From: Chitinophagales bacterium
GTDB taxonomy: Bacteria; Bacteroidota; Bacteroidia; Chitinophagales; JADIYW01
Assembly: GCA_023957245.1 (NCBI GenBank)
Contig: JAMLHJ010000002.1
Location: 248,001 to 312,000, forward strand
Length of the DNA: 64,000 nt
Reading direction: 5' to 3'
Shown: positions 1-9,127 of the stretch, one piece after another
How positions within the stretch are numbered: position 1 is the stretch's first letter
Layout of the letters: each line of letters starts with the position of its first letter
Notes under the pieces: generated by a model
Database searches by the model: none
Seen by the model: only the letters and a program-made list of their open reading frames with translations
Told to the model about the DNA's origin: nothing
Program-made: the position numbers and the translations under genes

Positions 1-1415
1 GCTTCTAATGCTTTGATATATTTTTCAAATGAAATTCTTTCAATGGCATGCTGTTGATGAATTAATACCAATCCAGATTTGATTTGTGTGAGAATATATT
101 TTTGATGTAATTGTATCGGCTCAAATGGTGCATGAATCTCATTCTCGTCAAACAATGAATGATGAGAAAAACTGTCAAAAGTTTCATCATCCATTTTACT
201 CTTCAAGGTAATAATATCTGTAGCTGCCTGCATAGCAGAAGGTAATATTGTCTGCCAATTGGCACGTTGAGGTGTTGATAGTGGAGTTTGCTGTCCTGAG
301 GAGGAAGGAAATCCATGTCCACCTGTATATTTGCTTAAGATTCTTTCATCTGCTTTGGGAGCAAATCTTACAGCTTCTAAATTGCTGAACTGTGCTTCCT
401 GTGAAAAATCAAGCGTAGGTGTTACACTATATTGCGCAAGTCCATGCTTTACAGCAGCTTGTATAATCATAAATACACTTTTTTCATCTTCAAATTTGAT
501 TTCTTGCTTAGTAGGATGTACATTGACATCTATTGCAGCAGGATTGATTTGGATGAATAATGTATAAAATGGAAAACTTTTTTCTGCAATCAATTCTTCA
601 TACGCTTTACCCACTGCATAATTCAAAAATTGACTTTTGATGAATCTATTATTGACAAAGAAAAACTGCTCGCCTCTAGTCTTTTTGGCTATCTCTGGTT
701 TGCCAATAAATCCACTCACGCTTACATAGTCGGTCATCTCTTCAACAGGCACCAATTTGTCATTGACTTGCTTACCGAAAATACTGACTATTCTTTGTCT
801 CAAATTACCAATATTGAGATGGTAAAGTTCTAATCCATTATGGTGAAATGTAAATCCAATGTGTGGATGAGCTAGTGCAATACGAGTGAATTCATCTATG
901 GTATGCTTTAACTCTACTTGGTTGGATTTTAAAAAATTTCTTCTTGCAGGAACATTGAAAAATAAATTTCTGACAATAGTAGTTGTTCCAACATGATGAT
1001 TAATAGGTTCTTGTGAAATGACTTTCGAGCCTTCTATACGTATATGAGTGCCGACAGTATCAGTAGATTGACGTGATTTGAGCTCGACTTGTGCTACTGC
1101 TGCGATGGAAGCCATAGCTTCGCCACGAAAGCCCATAGTGAAAATGCTGAAAATATCGTTGATTTCTCTGATTTTAGAAGTCGCATGTCTTTCAAAGCAC
1201 ATTCTAGCATCTATCATTGACATTCCTCGCCCGTCATCTACTATCTGAATAAGTGAACGACCCGCATCATTTAATATCAGTTGTATTTGAGTGCTACCCG
1301 CATCAATGGAATTTTCTAATAGTTCTTTGACAACAGAAGCAGGTCTTTGTACGACCTCCCCAGCAGCAATTTGATTTGCAATAGCGTCTGGAAGTAAATG
1401 AATAATGTCTGCCAT
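1..1415 (-). CDS. mutL: DNA mismatch repair protein MutL (partial, 3' end off the window)
   Basis: The ORF starts at the ATG at 1415 on the minus strand and runs open to base 1, so about 471 residues are visible. The N-terminus carries the GHKL ATPase motifs of MutL: an early IANQIAAGEVVQRP block and a following VVKELLENSIDAG block that binds ATP-Mg. At the window edge the C-terminal dimerisation domain is under way (a LIHQQHAIERISFEKY block, the usual DQHAAHER region with the first D replaced by Q). MutL couples MutS mismatch recognition to strand excision in the cytoplasm. It is divergent from the GH3 gene at 1615, with about 200 bp between them that must hold both promoters. Family assignment is firm; the missing part is only the last residues beyond the window. 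Confidence 0.95.
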   Translation of the reverse strand, partial: MADIIHLLPDAIANQIAAGEVVQRPASVVKELLENSIDAGSTQIQLILNDAGRSLIQIVDDGRGMSMIDARMCFERHATSKIREINDIFSIFTMGFRGEAMASIAAVAQVELKSRQSTDTVGTHIRIEGSKVISQEPINHHVGTTTIVRNLFFNVPARRNFLKSNQVELKHTIDEFTRIALAHPHIGFTFHHNGLELYHLNIGNLRQRIVSIFGKQVNDKLVPVEEMTDYVSVSGFIGKPEIAKKTRGEQFFFVNNRFIKSQFLNYAVGKAYEELIAEKSFPFYTLFIQINPAAIDVNVHPTKQEIKFEDEKSVFMIIQAAVKHGLAQYSVTPTLDFSQEAQFSNLEAVRFAPKADERILSKYTGGHGFPSSSGQQTPLSTPQRANWQTILPSAMQAATDIITLKSKMDDETFDSFSHHSLFDENEIHAPFEPIQLHQKYILTQIKSGLVLIHQQHAIERISFEKYIKALE

Positions 1416-1614
1416 CTGTTAATCAAGACTTATTTTAGCAATATTACATAATTCTTGATGAATGACCTTGTTTTCAGTGAAAGGAATACCAACAAGATTT
1501 CCCCAACCAGTGTGAATAAATGTTTTTTAAGAAATAAGAAAGGAATTTTCTAGATAAAGGCGCAAATCCTTATCTTAACCTCTTTTTCGGTATAAATATT
1601 GTCAATTGGTTTTT

Positions 1615-4557
1615 ATGAGGATGAAATTATTTTGTTATTTATTTTTTACGTTTCTTTTTTCTATTCCAATCTATCAAGTTCAGGCTCAGGTCGCACCTCC
1701 ATACCTGATGGATGTTCCTCAAGAAGCTAATCTTTGGGTGGACTCATTGTTATCTCGTATGACTCCAGAAGCAAAGGTGGCTCAGTTGTTTATGATATCG
1801 GCCTATTCCAATAAAGATGAAGCACATGAGAGAGAAATTGAAAATTTTGTAAAGAAATATCAGATAGGTGGCTTGATAATGATGCAGGGGACACCACAAA
1901 GACAAGTTGAACTTTTGAATAAATACCAATCTGTTTCCAATATTCCTTTAATGATAGGTTTTGACGGGGAATGGGGATTGTCAATGAGGTTGAAGAATGT
2001 GGTAGATTACCCAAGACAAATGTTATTAGGAGCATTGCAAAATGATTTGTTGATATATGAAATGGGGAGAGAATTTGCTCGTCAGATGAAATTGGTAGGC
2101 ATACATTTTAATTTTGCTCCCGTTGTAGATGTCAATAATAATGCAAGCAATCCTGTCATTAATGATAGGTCTTTTGGTGAGAACGTACAAAATGTGATTA
2201 AGAAAAGTATCATGTATATGAAGGGGCTTCAAGATGGTGGAGTATTGGCTTGTGCAAAGCATTTCCCTGGTCATGGAGATACAGATACAGATTCGCATTA
2301 TGATTTGCCGGTGATAAAACAAAGTAAAGCGCGATTAGATTCTATAGAATTAAAACCATTTAAAGCACTTTCTGCCAATGGCGTGGGAAGTATGATGGTG
2401 GCACATTTGAGCATACCCTCTTTGGATAATACCCCAAATTTGCCGAGTACATTGTCTCCTAAAATTATTAATGGAATTTTGAGAAATGAAATTGGCTATC
2501 AAGGTCTAGTGTTTACAGATGCTTTAAATATGAAAGGAGTAAGCAAATATTTCCCTTCAGGAGAAGCAGAAGTAAGAGCACTTTTGGCTGGAAATGATAT
2601 TATGCTTTTTTCTGAAAATGTACCCAAAGCTATGGATGGTGTTTTGGCGGCTGTGAAAAGTGGTCGATTGTCTCAAGAATTAATAGATGAAAAAGTTAAA
2701 AAGGTATTATTGGCAAAATATTGGTTGGGGCTTAATCATAAAAGCCAACCAATAGACCCGAAACAATTAGATACTCAATTGAACACAGATTATGCGTCAT
2801 ATCTCAATGAAAAATTAATCACTGAGGCCATTACAATTGTTTCAGACAATGACAATAATATTCCAATTGGAGATTTAAGTCAATTGAAAATAGCTTCTGT
2901 TCAGATTGAAGGAGGTGCTTCCAATAAGATGACAGAAATGTTGAATAAATATGGTGATGTTACACATTTTTATATTTCAAAAGATGCTTCTGTTCAAGAT
3001 TTTCAGTCTTTGCAATCCCAGTTAAATGATTATGATTTAATTATTGTTGCTCATTTTGGACTATTGAGATCGGCTAGTAAAAAGCATGGAATAACTGCAA
3101 ACTCAGTGAATTTTATTCAGCAATTGCAAGAAAAAAAGCGTACAATAAATATTTTCTTTGGACTTCCTTATGTACTGAATCAGTTTTCAGATTTAAAGAC
3201 AAGTATAGTCGCTTATGTAGATGATCCTATTGCGCAGTCAGCGGCAGTTCAATTGATATTTGGAGGAATTGGTGCTACAGCCAAGTTGCCTGTAAAAGCT
3301 GGGAAATATCCAGCAGGTACAGGGATAAATAGAGTAGGAGGAGTGAGGTTAAGGTATGTCAGTCCATATTATATGGGCATTTCTCCTTCAAAATTTAAAG
3401 AGATAGATCAATTAGCTGAAGAGTCTATTCGTATGAAAGCTACGCCTGGTTGTCAAATTGTAGTGGCATATAAAGGAGCTGTTATCTATGAGAAATCTTT
3501 TGGAAGAAAAGAATATGGAGGTGAAGAGGTCAAAAATACAGATTTGTATGATATTGCTTCTATTACTAAAATCACTGCTACCGCTCCAGTGTTGATGCAC
3601 ATGAGTGAGTTGGGAAAGTTTGATATCAATAAGAAATTATCAGATTATTTACCTGATTTGAAAGGAAATAAACGCAGTTTGGTGATAAAAGATATTCTTG
3701 CTCATCAGTCTGGCTTGCCTGCTTGGATTCCTTTTTATAAGAAGACATTAGGTGAAAATAAAAAACCTAATCCAGAGATTTACAGTAAAGAATATAGTCC
3801 ACAGTTCTCTTATGAAGTAACCAATAATATGTTTATGGATAAAAGGTATATTGATACCATTTATAAAGATATTGATGAAGTTCCTCTACAAGAAGCAACT
3901 TATAGATATAGCGATTTAGGCTATTATTATTTCAAACAGATAATTGAAAATAATTTTCATCGCCCACTTGATGTTGTAGCAGATTCATTAATATGGAAAA
4001 AATTAGGTGGAACAAAGACAATGTATAATCCATTGCGACATGGTGTTGCGTTGAATAATATTGTCCCTTCGGAAGAGGATAAAGATTTTAGAATGCAGAA
4101 AATTCAAGGATATGTCAATGACCAAGGTGCAGCGATGATGGGTGGTGTAGCTGGACATGCAGGCTTGTTTAGCAATGCAAATGATTTGACAAAATATTTT
4201 CAAATGCTATTGAATAAAGGATATTTTGGAGGAGTTCAATTCTTTAGCCCTCAATTAGTAGAAAGATTTACTTCACGAGTAAGTAAAGGAAATAGGCGAG
4301 CTTTAGCTTTTGATAAGTCTGCGTTGAGTGGGAGCAATGGACCTTCTTGTGATTGTGTTTCTGATGAATCTTTTGGACATACTGGATTTACGGGAACTAT
4401 TGCTTGGGCAGATCCTAAGAATGAAGTCATATTTATTTTCCTTTCTAATAGAACTTATCCAAGTCCAGAAAATAGGCTTCTTATCAATCAAAATATCAGA
4501 CCTAGAATGCAGAAGATTATTTATGATATAATTGGTAAAAGTTCTGAAGATCACTAA
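1615..4557 (+). CDS. GH3 beta-N-acetylhexosaminidase fused to a beta-lactamase-type serine hydrolase
   Basis: A 980-residue secreted protein. The N-terminus has a hydrophobic signal segment ending near QVQAQ. A GH3 domain follows, with the NagZ-type general acid/base motif KHFPGHGDTDTDSHYDLP near residue 215 and the nucleophile Asp in GLVFTDALNMKG near residue 302. The C-terminal third is a penicillin-binding-protein/beta-lactamase fold with an SxxK motif (ASITK, near residue 650), a YSD motif and HTGFTGT. This NagZ-plus-hydrolase fusion is known in Bacteroidota and is thought to act in cell-wall (muropeptide) turnover in the periplasm; the substrate of the second domain is not established. 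An upstream TTG at 1606 is possible, but ATG 1615 (or 1621) precedes a cleaner signal peptide. It converges with the acyltransferase gene, 3 bp apart. Confidence 0.9.
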   Translation: MRMKLFCYLFFTFLFSIPIYQVQAQVAPPYLMDVPQEANLWVDSLLSRMTPEAKVAQLFMISAYSNKDEAHEREIENFVKKYQIGGLIMMQGTPQRQVELLNKYQSVSNIPLMIGFDGEWGLSMRLKNVVDYPRQMLLGALQNDLLIYEMGREFARQMKLVGIHFNFAPVVDVNNNASNPVINDRSFGENVQNVIKKSIMYMKGLQDGGVLACAKHFPGHGDTDTDSHYDLPVIKQSKARLDSIELKPFKALSANGVGSMMVAHLSIPSLDNTPNLPSTLSPKIINGILRNEIGYQGLVFTDALNMKGVSKYFPSGEAEVRALLAGNDIMLFSENVPKAMDGVLAAVKSGRLSQELIDEKVKKVLLAKYWLGLNHKSQPIDPKQLDTQLNTDYASYLNEKLITEAITIVSDNDNNIPIGDLSQLKIASVQIEGGASNKMTEMLNKYGDVTHFYISKDASVQDFQSLQSQLNDYDLIIVAHFGLLRSASKKHGITANSVNFIQQLQEKKRTINIFFGLPYVLNQFSDLKTSIVAYVDDPIAQSAAVQLIFGGIGATAKLPVKAGKYPAGTGINRVGGVRLRYVSPYYMGISPSKFKEIDQLAEESIRMKATPGCQIVVAYKGAVIYEKSFGRKEYGGEEVKNTDLYDIASITKITATAPVLMHMSELGKFDINKKLSDYLPDLKGNKRSLVIKDILAHQSGLPAWIPFYKKTLGENKKPNPEIYSKEYSPQFSYEVTNNMFMDKRYIDTIYKDIDEVPLQEATYRYSDLGYYYFKQIIENNFHRPLDVVADSLIWKKLGGTKTMYNPLRHGVALNNIVPSEEDKDFRMQKIQGYVNDQGAAMMGGVAGHAGLFSNANDLTKYFQMLLNKGYFGGVQFFSPQLVERFTSRVSKGNRRALAFDKSALSGSNGPSCDCVSDESFGHTGFTGTIAWADPKNEVIFIFLSNRTYPSPENRLLINQNIRPRMQKIIYDIIGKSSEDH

Positions 4558-4560
4558 CTG

Positions 4561-5442
4561 TCAATAAGGTAAAGTTCCTTTCCATCTTTTATGACTCCAA
4601 AGCCAATATGCTGGATTTTGGATAATATTGGATTCCAGTCGTTTGATGTATTGCTCTGTTGCGACACCATCTTCCAAAGATGAGATATTGTCTGTAATTG
4701 TTTCTAAATGGATAATATATTTTGCAAAAGATACTTTTTCAAGATGTACATATAGAACAACAGCATCTAGTCTTTTGGCAATCTTTTCTCCTCCTATAAA
4801 AAAACGAGTATCTAAAGAAAGAAACCTACTTTCGTAGAAATTTGTTCTTCCAGTGGGGGATTGGTCAGCTACTACAGCGACAATAGAAGCTTGCTTTTGG
4901 AGTGTCTGCATGAAGTTTCTTGATTTGGAAGCATCTATCATTGTAGCCCCAAATCTTTCTCTTTTTGTTTTGATAAAATTATCTACAGTCGGATTACTCA
5001 TTGAAGAATAAAAGGCAAAAGCTTTTAGTGATGTAAATTTTTGTATGATTAATAATGCCCATTCCCAATTGCCATAATGCCCCAATAGAAGGACGATATG
5101 GCGATTTTCTTCGGTGAACTTTTGAAGCAGATTTTGGGAAGCATTATCTAATGTGATTCTTTGTAATAAATCTTTCAACGAAATACTCCAACTTTTAATG
5201 ACTTCGACAATTAATTCAGAAAGATGTTGGTAAAACGCTGGTTGAACTTGCTTAAATTTTGATTCTTCCATATAAGGAAGTGCGTAATAGAGATTGGTAC
5301 GGACGACTCTATTTCTATACCTTAAGACTTTGAATATTAAAAAGTATAAAGATCTTGAAAGGTATTTCAATAGAGAAAATGGGAGAATAGAGATTATTCC
5401 TGACAATATTTTTATTAGCCACAATGTACCTTTCTCTCTCAT
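4561..5442 (-). CDS. lipid A biosynthesis (LpxL/HtrB-type) acyltransferase
   Basis: A 293-residue membrane-associated acyltransferase of the lysophospholipid/lipid A family. It has an N-terminal hydrophobic segment of about 20 residues and the family HX4D/E signature as LLGHYGNWEWAL near residue 120, where His and Glu form the catalytic pair. A VVADQSPTGRT block lies further on. These enzymes add secondary acyl chains to lipid A at the inner membrane, using acyl-ACP. The C-terminus ends in WLWSHKRWK, typical for the family. The gene stands alone, convergent with the GH3 gene and divergent from wbqC. Family is clear; the exact acyl chain and acceptor position cannot be told from sequence. Confidence 0.9.
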   Translation of the reverse strand: MREKGTLWLIKILSGIISILPFSLLKYLSRSLYFLIFKVLRYRNRVVRTNLYYALPYMEESKFKQVQPAFYQHLSELIVEVIKSWSISLKDLLQRITLDNASQNLLQKFTEENRHIVLLLGHYGNWEWALLIIQKFTSLKAFAFYSSMSNPTVDNFIKTKRERFGATMIDASKSRNFMQTLQKQASIVAVVADQSPTGRTNFYESRFLSLDTRFFIGGEKIAKRLDAVVLYVHLEKVSFAKYIIHLETITDNISSLEDGVATEQYIKRLESNIIQNPAYWLWSHKRWKGTLPY

Positions 5443-5523
5443 GTTTCAAAAATAAGGAAGATTTATTCTTAGGAGGTATAAAAGAATATTTTTAGAACAA
5501 GCAATTTAACTGTCTTGTTTCAT

Positions 5524-5531
5524 TAATTTTG
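5524..5531 (+). promoter_or_regulatory. possible Bacteroidota -7 box of wbqC
   Basis: TAATTTTG matches the phylum's TAnnTTTG -7 consensus and sits only 7 nt before the ATG at 5539, so the transcript would be leaderless or nearly so. No good TTTG -33 element is visible at the usual distance, which keeps this tentative. Confidence 0.3.
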
Positions 5532-5538
5532 TTGCATT

Positions 5539-6162
5539 ATGTCACAATCGATATTAATTGAACCACATTATTGGGGTAGTATTACTTATTTTCAGCAATT
5601 ATTTTCAGCAGAATCAATAGTATTTGATATTCATTCTCATTTCAAAAAAGGCACATATCGCAATCGTTGTCAAATCATGGGGCCTAATGGAAAATTGTCT
5701 TTATCTGTGCCATTGATTAAAGGGAAAGATCAACATTCTGTCTTTAAAGATGTAAGTATTAGCTATGCTGAAAATTGGAAGAAAGATCATTGGCAGAGTT
5801 TACTTTCATCGTATAGACGTTCTTCTTATTTTGAATATTATGAAGATGAAATAGCTCCATTGTACCAAGAGAATTTTGATAAATTGTCTCAATTAAATAT
5901 GGCATCTATTCACTTAGTTATGAGGTTGCTTAAAAAAGATTTGAAAATTTCATTTACAGAAAATTATATTACGCCTGGAGATTTTGAAGGTTTGGATTTA
6001 AGAAATACGATTCATCCCAATATCAATAAGATGAGTGTTACACCTATGACAAAGCCTTATGTGCAAGTATTTATGGACAGAATGGATTTTTTGTCTGACT
6101 TGAGTATTCTGGATTTGTTGTTTAATTTGGGGCCAAGAGCATTGGAATATTTAGAACAATAG
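5539..6162 (+). CDS. WbqC-like family protein
   Basis: A 207-residue protein matching the WbqC family along its whole length: an N-terminal EPHYWGSITYFQQL, then KGTYRNRCQI, LSVPLIKGK and the segment ENWKKDHWQSLLSSYRRSSY with FEYYEDEIAPLY. Relatives occur in polysaccharide and lipoprotein-related loci; the reaction is not established in the literature I know. It is a single gene, followed by a strong bidirectional terminator before the convergent DUF2911 gene. Confidence 0.85.
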   Translation: MSQSILIEPHYWGSITYFQQLFSAESIVFDIHSHFKKGTYRNRCQIMGPNGKLSLSVPLIKGKDQHSVFKDVSISYAENWKKDHWQSLLSSYRRSSYFEYYEDEIAPLYQENFDKLSQLNMASIHLVMRLLKKDLKISFTENYITPGDFEGLDLRNTIHPNINKMSVTPMTKPYVQVFMDRMDFLSDLSILDLLFNLGPRALEYLEQ

Positions 6163-6184
6163 ATAAAGATTAATCTTCAAAAAT

Positions 6185-6217
6185 AAAAGGCTATCTCAAT
6201 ATTGAAATAGCCTTTTT
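6185..6217. terminator. bidirectional intrinsic terminator
   Basis: An inverted repeat built on AAGGCTAT and ATAGCCTT with an AT-rich middle, flanked by A-run and T-run, lies between the convergent wbqC and DUF2911 genes. It can terminate transcription from either side. Confidence 0.8.
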
Positions 6218-6240
6218 GGCATTTAATAGGAAAAGAAAGA

Positions 6241-7149
6241 TTATCTCTTTTTCTTAGGAATATTGGTATTGCTCGGTTGAATAGGTAGTTTTTTCAACTC
6301 TGCTTGACAAGCTTCGATAAGTTCATTGCTCATTTTTACATATTCTGCACTTTGTGCTTCTTCTGCTTTTGCTTTAGCAAGATTGGCAGTTTCTATAGCT
6401 TGTTGGTATTTTTTAAGACCTTTTTCAATTTTAGCTTTGCTCAAGATGTGCCAAAATGCATACGGAGCTTGATCTACTGCTTTTTGTATCCATTCGTATG
6501 CTTGATTTAAGTCTTTGCCATTATTTAGATAATAAGTAGCAGCTTGACCATAAGGACGACTATCTTTCATTGCTTTTTCGATATTTCCCATCACTTTAGC
6601 GTCAATCTCAGCACTTACATTGAATGAAACAGAAGTGTTTTCCCATGTTAGAGAAATATTAGCAGAATTGTCTGTCAAATTATTCACTTGAATAGTAAAA
6701 GTCTCTACTTTATCTGCTAGTTTTTTAACAGGTAATTGTAGTGAAACAACCTCTTTTGTTGGGTCGTAGCTATTGACATTTCCACCAAGAGTCAAGTCGC
6801 TATATAATGCTAATTTCCATTCATTGCCACCAGGTACTGTATAGATAGCATAAGTCCCAGCTTTAACATCTTTGCCATTTACCTTTACGTCTTCTCCGAA
6901 AGTGATAGTAGTAGAGCTATTTGCTCCTGTTCTCCATACTTGCCCAAAAGGAACTAAGCCGCCAAAGATAACTCTTCCTTTTGCGCTAGGTCTTGAGTAG
7001 TCAATTTGAATTTCTGACAAGGCAAATCCTTGAGTGATTTTTTGTTGAGGGCTAGGTACTGGAGTTTTTAGTCCTTGTGCTTGAGAATAGCCTCCTAAAG
7101 TCAGAGCTACTGCGAATAGTAAGGAATGAATAGTTCTGGTTTTTTTCAT
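6241..7149 (-). CDS. DUF2911 domain secreted protein with C-terminal helical repeats
   Basis: A 302-residue protein with an N-terminal signal peptide (cleavage near GYSQAQG). The DUF2911 domain spans roughly residues 30-180, recognised from IDYSRPSAKGRVIFGGLVPF, QVWRTGANSSTTI and the AGTYAIYTVPGGNEW segment. The C-terminal part (about 190-290) is Lys/Ala-rich and helical, with a TPR-like look (AYEWIQKAVDQAPYAFWHI, then AIETANLAKAKAEEAQ). DUF2911 proteins are common secreted Bacteroidota proteins of unknown role. No operon partner is visible. Confidence 0.85.
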   Translation of the reverse strand: MKKTRTIHSLLFAVALTLGGYSQAQGLKTPVPSPQQKITQGFALSEIQIDYSRPSAKGRVIFGGLVPFGQVWRTGANSSTTITFGEDVKVNGKDVKAGTYAIYTVPGGNEWKLALYSDLTLGGNVNSYDPTKEVVSLQLPVKKLADKVETFTIQVNNLTDNSANISLTWENTSVSFNVSAEIDAKVMGNIEKAMKDSRPYGQAATYYLNNGKDLNQAYEWIQKAVDQAPYAFWHILSKAKIEKGLKKYQQAIETANLAKAKAEEAQSAEYVKMSNELIEACQAELKKLPIQPSNTNIPKKKR

Positions 7150-7288
7150 GATAAAACTGTTTGTTTAATAATATAAGTTTAAGGTATGTTGGTAAAGATA
7201 AGTATATAGTTCTTTGACCTATCCCTATTAACATAGTTTCTCAATAATAGTTCAATTTTAAGTAAATGGTTTCTTATTTTTGGGACAC

Positions 7289-8548
7289 ATGTTATCATCT
7301 GGATTATTAATTAAGGAATCTTTGAGGCTTTCTGTTCAGCAATTGTTGAGTAATAAGCTACGTTCAGGACTTTCTTTACTAGGGGTAACAATAGGGATTT
7401 TTAGTATTATCACCATTCTCACTTCCATAGATGCACTTAAAAAAGATATCAAAGGTTCTATTGATAAAATGGGTAATCAAGTAGTTTTTGTGAGTAAATG
7501 GCCTTGGACGTTTGGAGATTCAGATTATCCATGGTGGGAATATTTCAAAAGGTCTCAAGCGACTTATAGTGATTATAAGAAGTTGAAAACGAGATTGTCA
7601 AAGGCTGAAAGTATTTCTTACTCTGTTGAAATAGATGATGCTTCACCAGAATTTAAAGGCAATGTGATTGATAACGCCAAAGTTGAGGGTACAACTCAAG
7701 AGTTTGTTGATGTTTTTGATTTAGACATTGAGAAGGGGCGATTTTTTTCTACTATGGAATCTTTGTCGGGGAATGCTGTAGCTGTAATTGGTGGAGGTCT
7801 TGCTGAAGAATTAAATAAAAGCTCAAATCATATCTTGGGAGAAGATATTGTAGTGTGGGGACGGAAAGTAAAGATTATCGGAATTGTCAAAAAGGAGGGA
7901 CAAGGCGGGCTTTTGGGGATGAATAATGATCAGAAGATTTATGTTCCTTTTTCTTATGCCAATAATGTCAGTTTTTTAAGCCCAGACAATGACAATCAGG
8001 CTATTCAAGTCAGAGCCAAACAAGGTGTTTCATTAGATGATTTGATGTTTGATATTCAACAACACATGCGTTCTGTCAGAAAGCTCAGACCTAAGGAGGC
8101 TGATGATTTTTCATTGAATCAATTGAGTATCGTTGCCAATGGATTTAATGGGATTTTTTCTGTTTTAAATATTATCGGCTGGGTGATTGGTTTTTTTGCA
8201 TTGATAGTTGGAGGTTTTGGTATCGCTAATATTATGTATGTTTCAGTGACAGAGCGAACAAATATTATAGGAGTCAAAAAAGCTTTAGGAGCAAAAAGAA
8301 GTTATATTTTAATGGAGTTTCTCATCGAGTCAATTATACTTTGCTTAATGGGAGGGCTTATAGGACTCATCTTTGTAGGGATATTGACTTATCCAATATC
8401 AAGTATGTCGGGAATGAGCTTTGAGTTAAGTGTGAAAAATGCAGCTATAGGATTGAGTATTTCAATTTTGATAGGACTTATTTCTGGATATCTGCCAGCG
8501 AAAAAAGCCGCTCTTCTTGATGCAGTGGAAGCTATCCGCTCCAAATAA
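7289..8548 (+). CDS. MacB-type ABC transporter permease
   Basis: A 419-residue FtsX/MacB permease. One N-terminal transmembrane segment (LRSGLSLLGVTIGIFSIITI) is followed by a large periplasmic MacB-PCD domain with the GRFFS and AVIGGGLAEEL segments. Three C-terminal transmembrane helices then surround the ERTNIIGVKKALGAKRSYIL coupling region. Such permeases work with a cytoplasmic ATPase in mechanotransmission-type export or envelope processes; no ATPase gene lies next to it, so the partner must be elsewhere. I start at ATG 7289, preferred to a TTG at 7280. The gene ends at a terminator. Confidence 0.88.
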   Translation: MLSSGLLIKESLRLSVQQLLSNKLRSGLSLLGVTIGIFSIITILTSIDALKKDIKGSIDKMGNQVVFVSKWPWTFGDSDYPWWEYFKRSQATYSDYKKLKTRLSKAESISYSVEIDDASPEFKGNVIDNAKVEGTTQEFVDVFDLDIEKGRFFSTMESLSGNAVAVIGGGLAEELNKSSNHILGEDIVVWGRKVKIIGIVKKEGQGGLLGMNNDQKIYVPFSYANNVSFLSPDNDNQAIQVRAKQGVSLDDLMFDIQQHMRSVRKLRPKEADDFSLNQLSIVANGFNGIFSVLNIIGWVIGFFALIVGGFGIANIMYVSVTERTNIIGVKKALGAKRSYILMEFLIESIILCLMGGLIGLIFVGILTYPISSMSGMSFELSVKNAAIGLSISILIGLISGYLPAKKAALLDAVEAIRSK

Positions 8549-8592
8549 AAAATGCCCCTAAAAAAGAGGCATTTGAAAATATTTTTTTAGAA
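8548..8592. terminator. intrinsic terminator between convergent genes
   Basis: A hairpin with arms AAATGCC(C)CT and AGAGGCATTT around an A-rich loop is followed by a run of T. It lies between the permease gene and the convergent DUF4332 gene. Confidence 0.75.
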
Positions 8593-8594
8593 TC

Positions 8595-8996
8595 TTAGTA
8601 AGTAACTACTGGTTCTAATTCTTTTGCTTGTGCAATAAAATCTTCAACTTGTGATAAAGAAGGAACAACACGAGTTAGTTTTTTCTCAGCATTGACTTCA
8701 GTTAATTTTGCATGAAGATTTTCAGGAACTCTATGTCTTAATTCTTTGATAGTGTCCACTCCAGAAGCTTTTAATAATTCTGCAAATTGAGATGCAACAC
8801 CTTTGATTCTAAATAAATCTGCCATGTTTACCCAATCCAAAATTTTATCTTCACTAATGCCAGATTCTTCTGCAATTTTCTTTCTACCAGCTTTAGTAGC
8901 TCCAGCTTTCAAAAGACCTTCTACTGTTTTAATAGATGCGTTTCCTAGTTTTGCACCAAATGCAGGTCCGATGCCTTCAATTTCTTCAATGTTCAT
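8595..8996 (-). CDS. DUF4332 helix-hairpin-helix protein
   Basis: A 133-residue protein with two helix-hairpin-helix-like units: IEGIGPAFGAKLGNASIKTV at residues 5-24 and FRIKGVASQFAELLKASGVD in the second half. This is the DUF4332 arrangement, which resembles DNA-binding HhH domains. A non-specific nucleic-acid binding role is plausible, but no function is established. Single gene. Confidence 0.85.
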   Translation of the reverse strand: MNIEEIEGIGPAFGAKLGNASIKTVEGLLKAGATKAGRKKIAEESGISEDKILDWVNMADLFRIKGVASQFAELLKASGVDTIKELRHRVPENLHAKLTEVNAEKKLTRVVPSLSQVEDFIAQAKELEPVVTY

Positions 8997-9127
8997 AATG
9001 TTTAAATTTAATAGGTAATCAATTCAAATAATTCTATTTATATTCTATTAAGATAGTATTTTTTTAAAAAAATAAAAAACTTAATTAGGAATATTTAAAA
9101 CATCCTCACAATATTTATGCCTTAATT

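Noticed and set aside
331-833. Two plus-strand ORFs in the first kilobase
   Set aside because: They lie antisense within mutL, whose frame is clearly coding.
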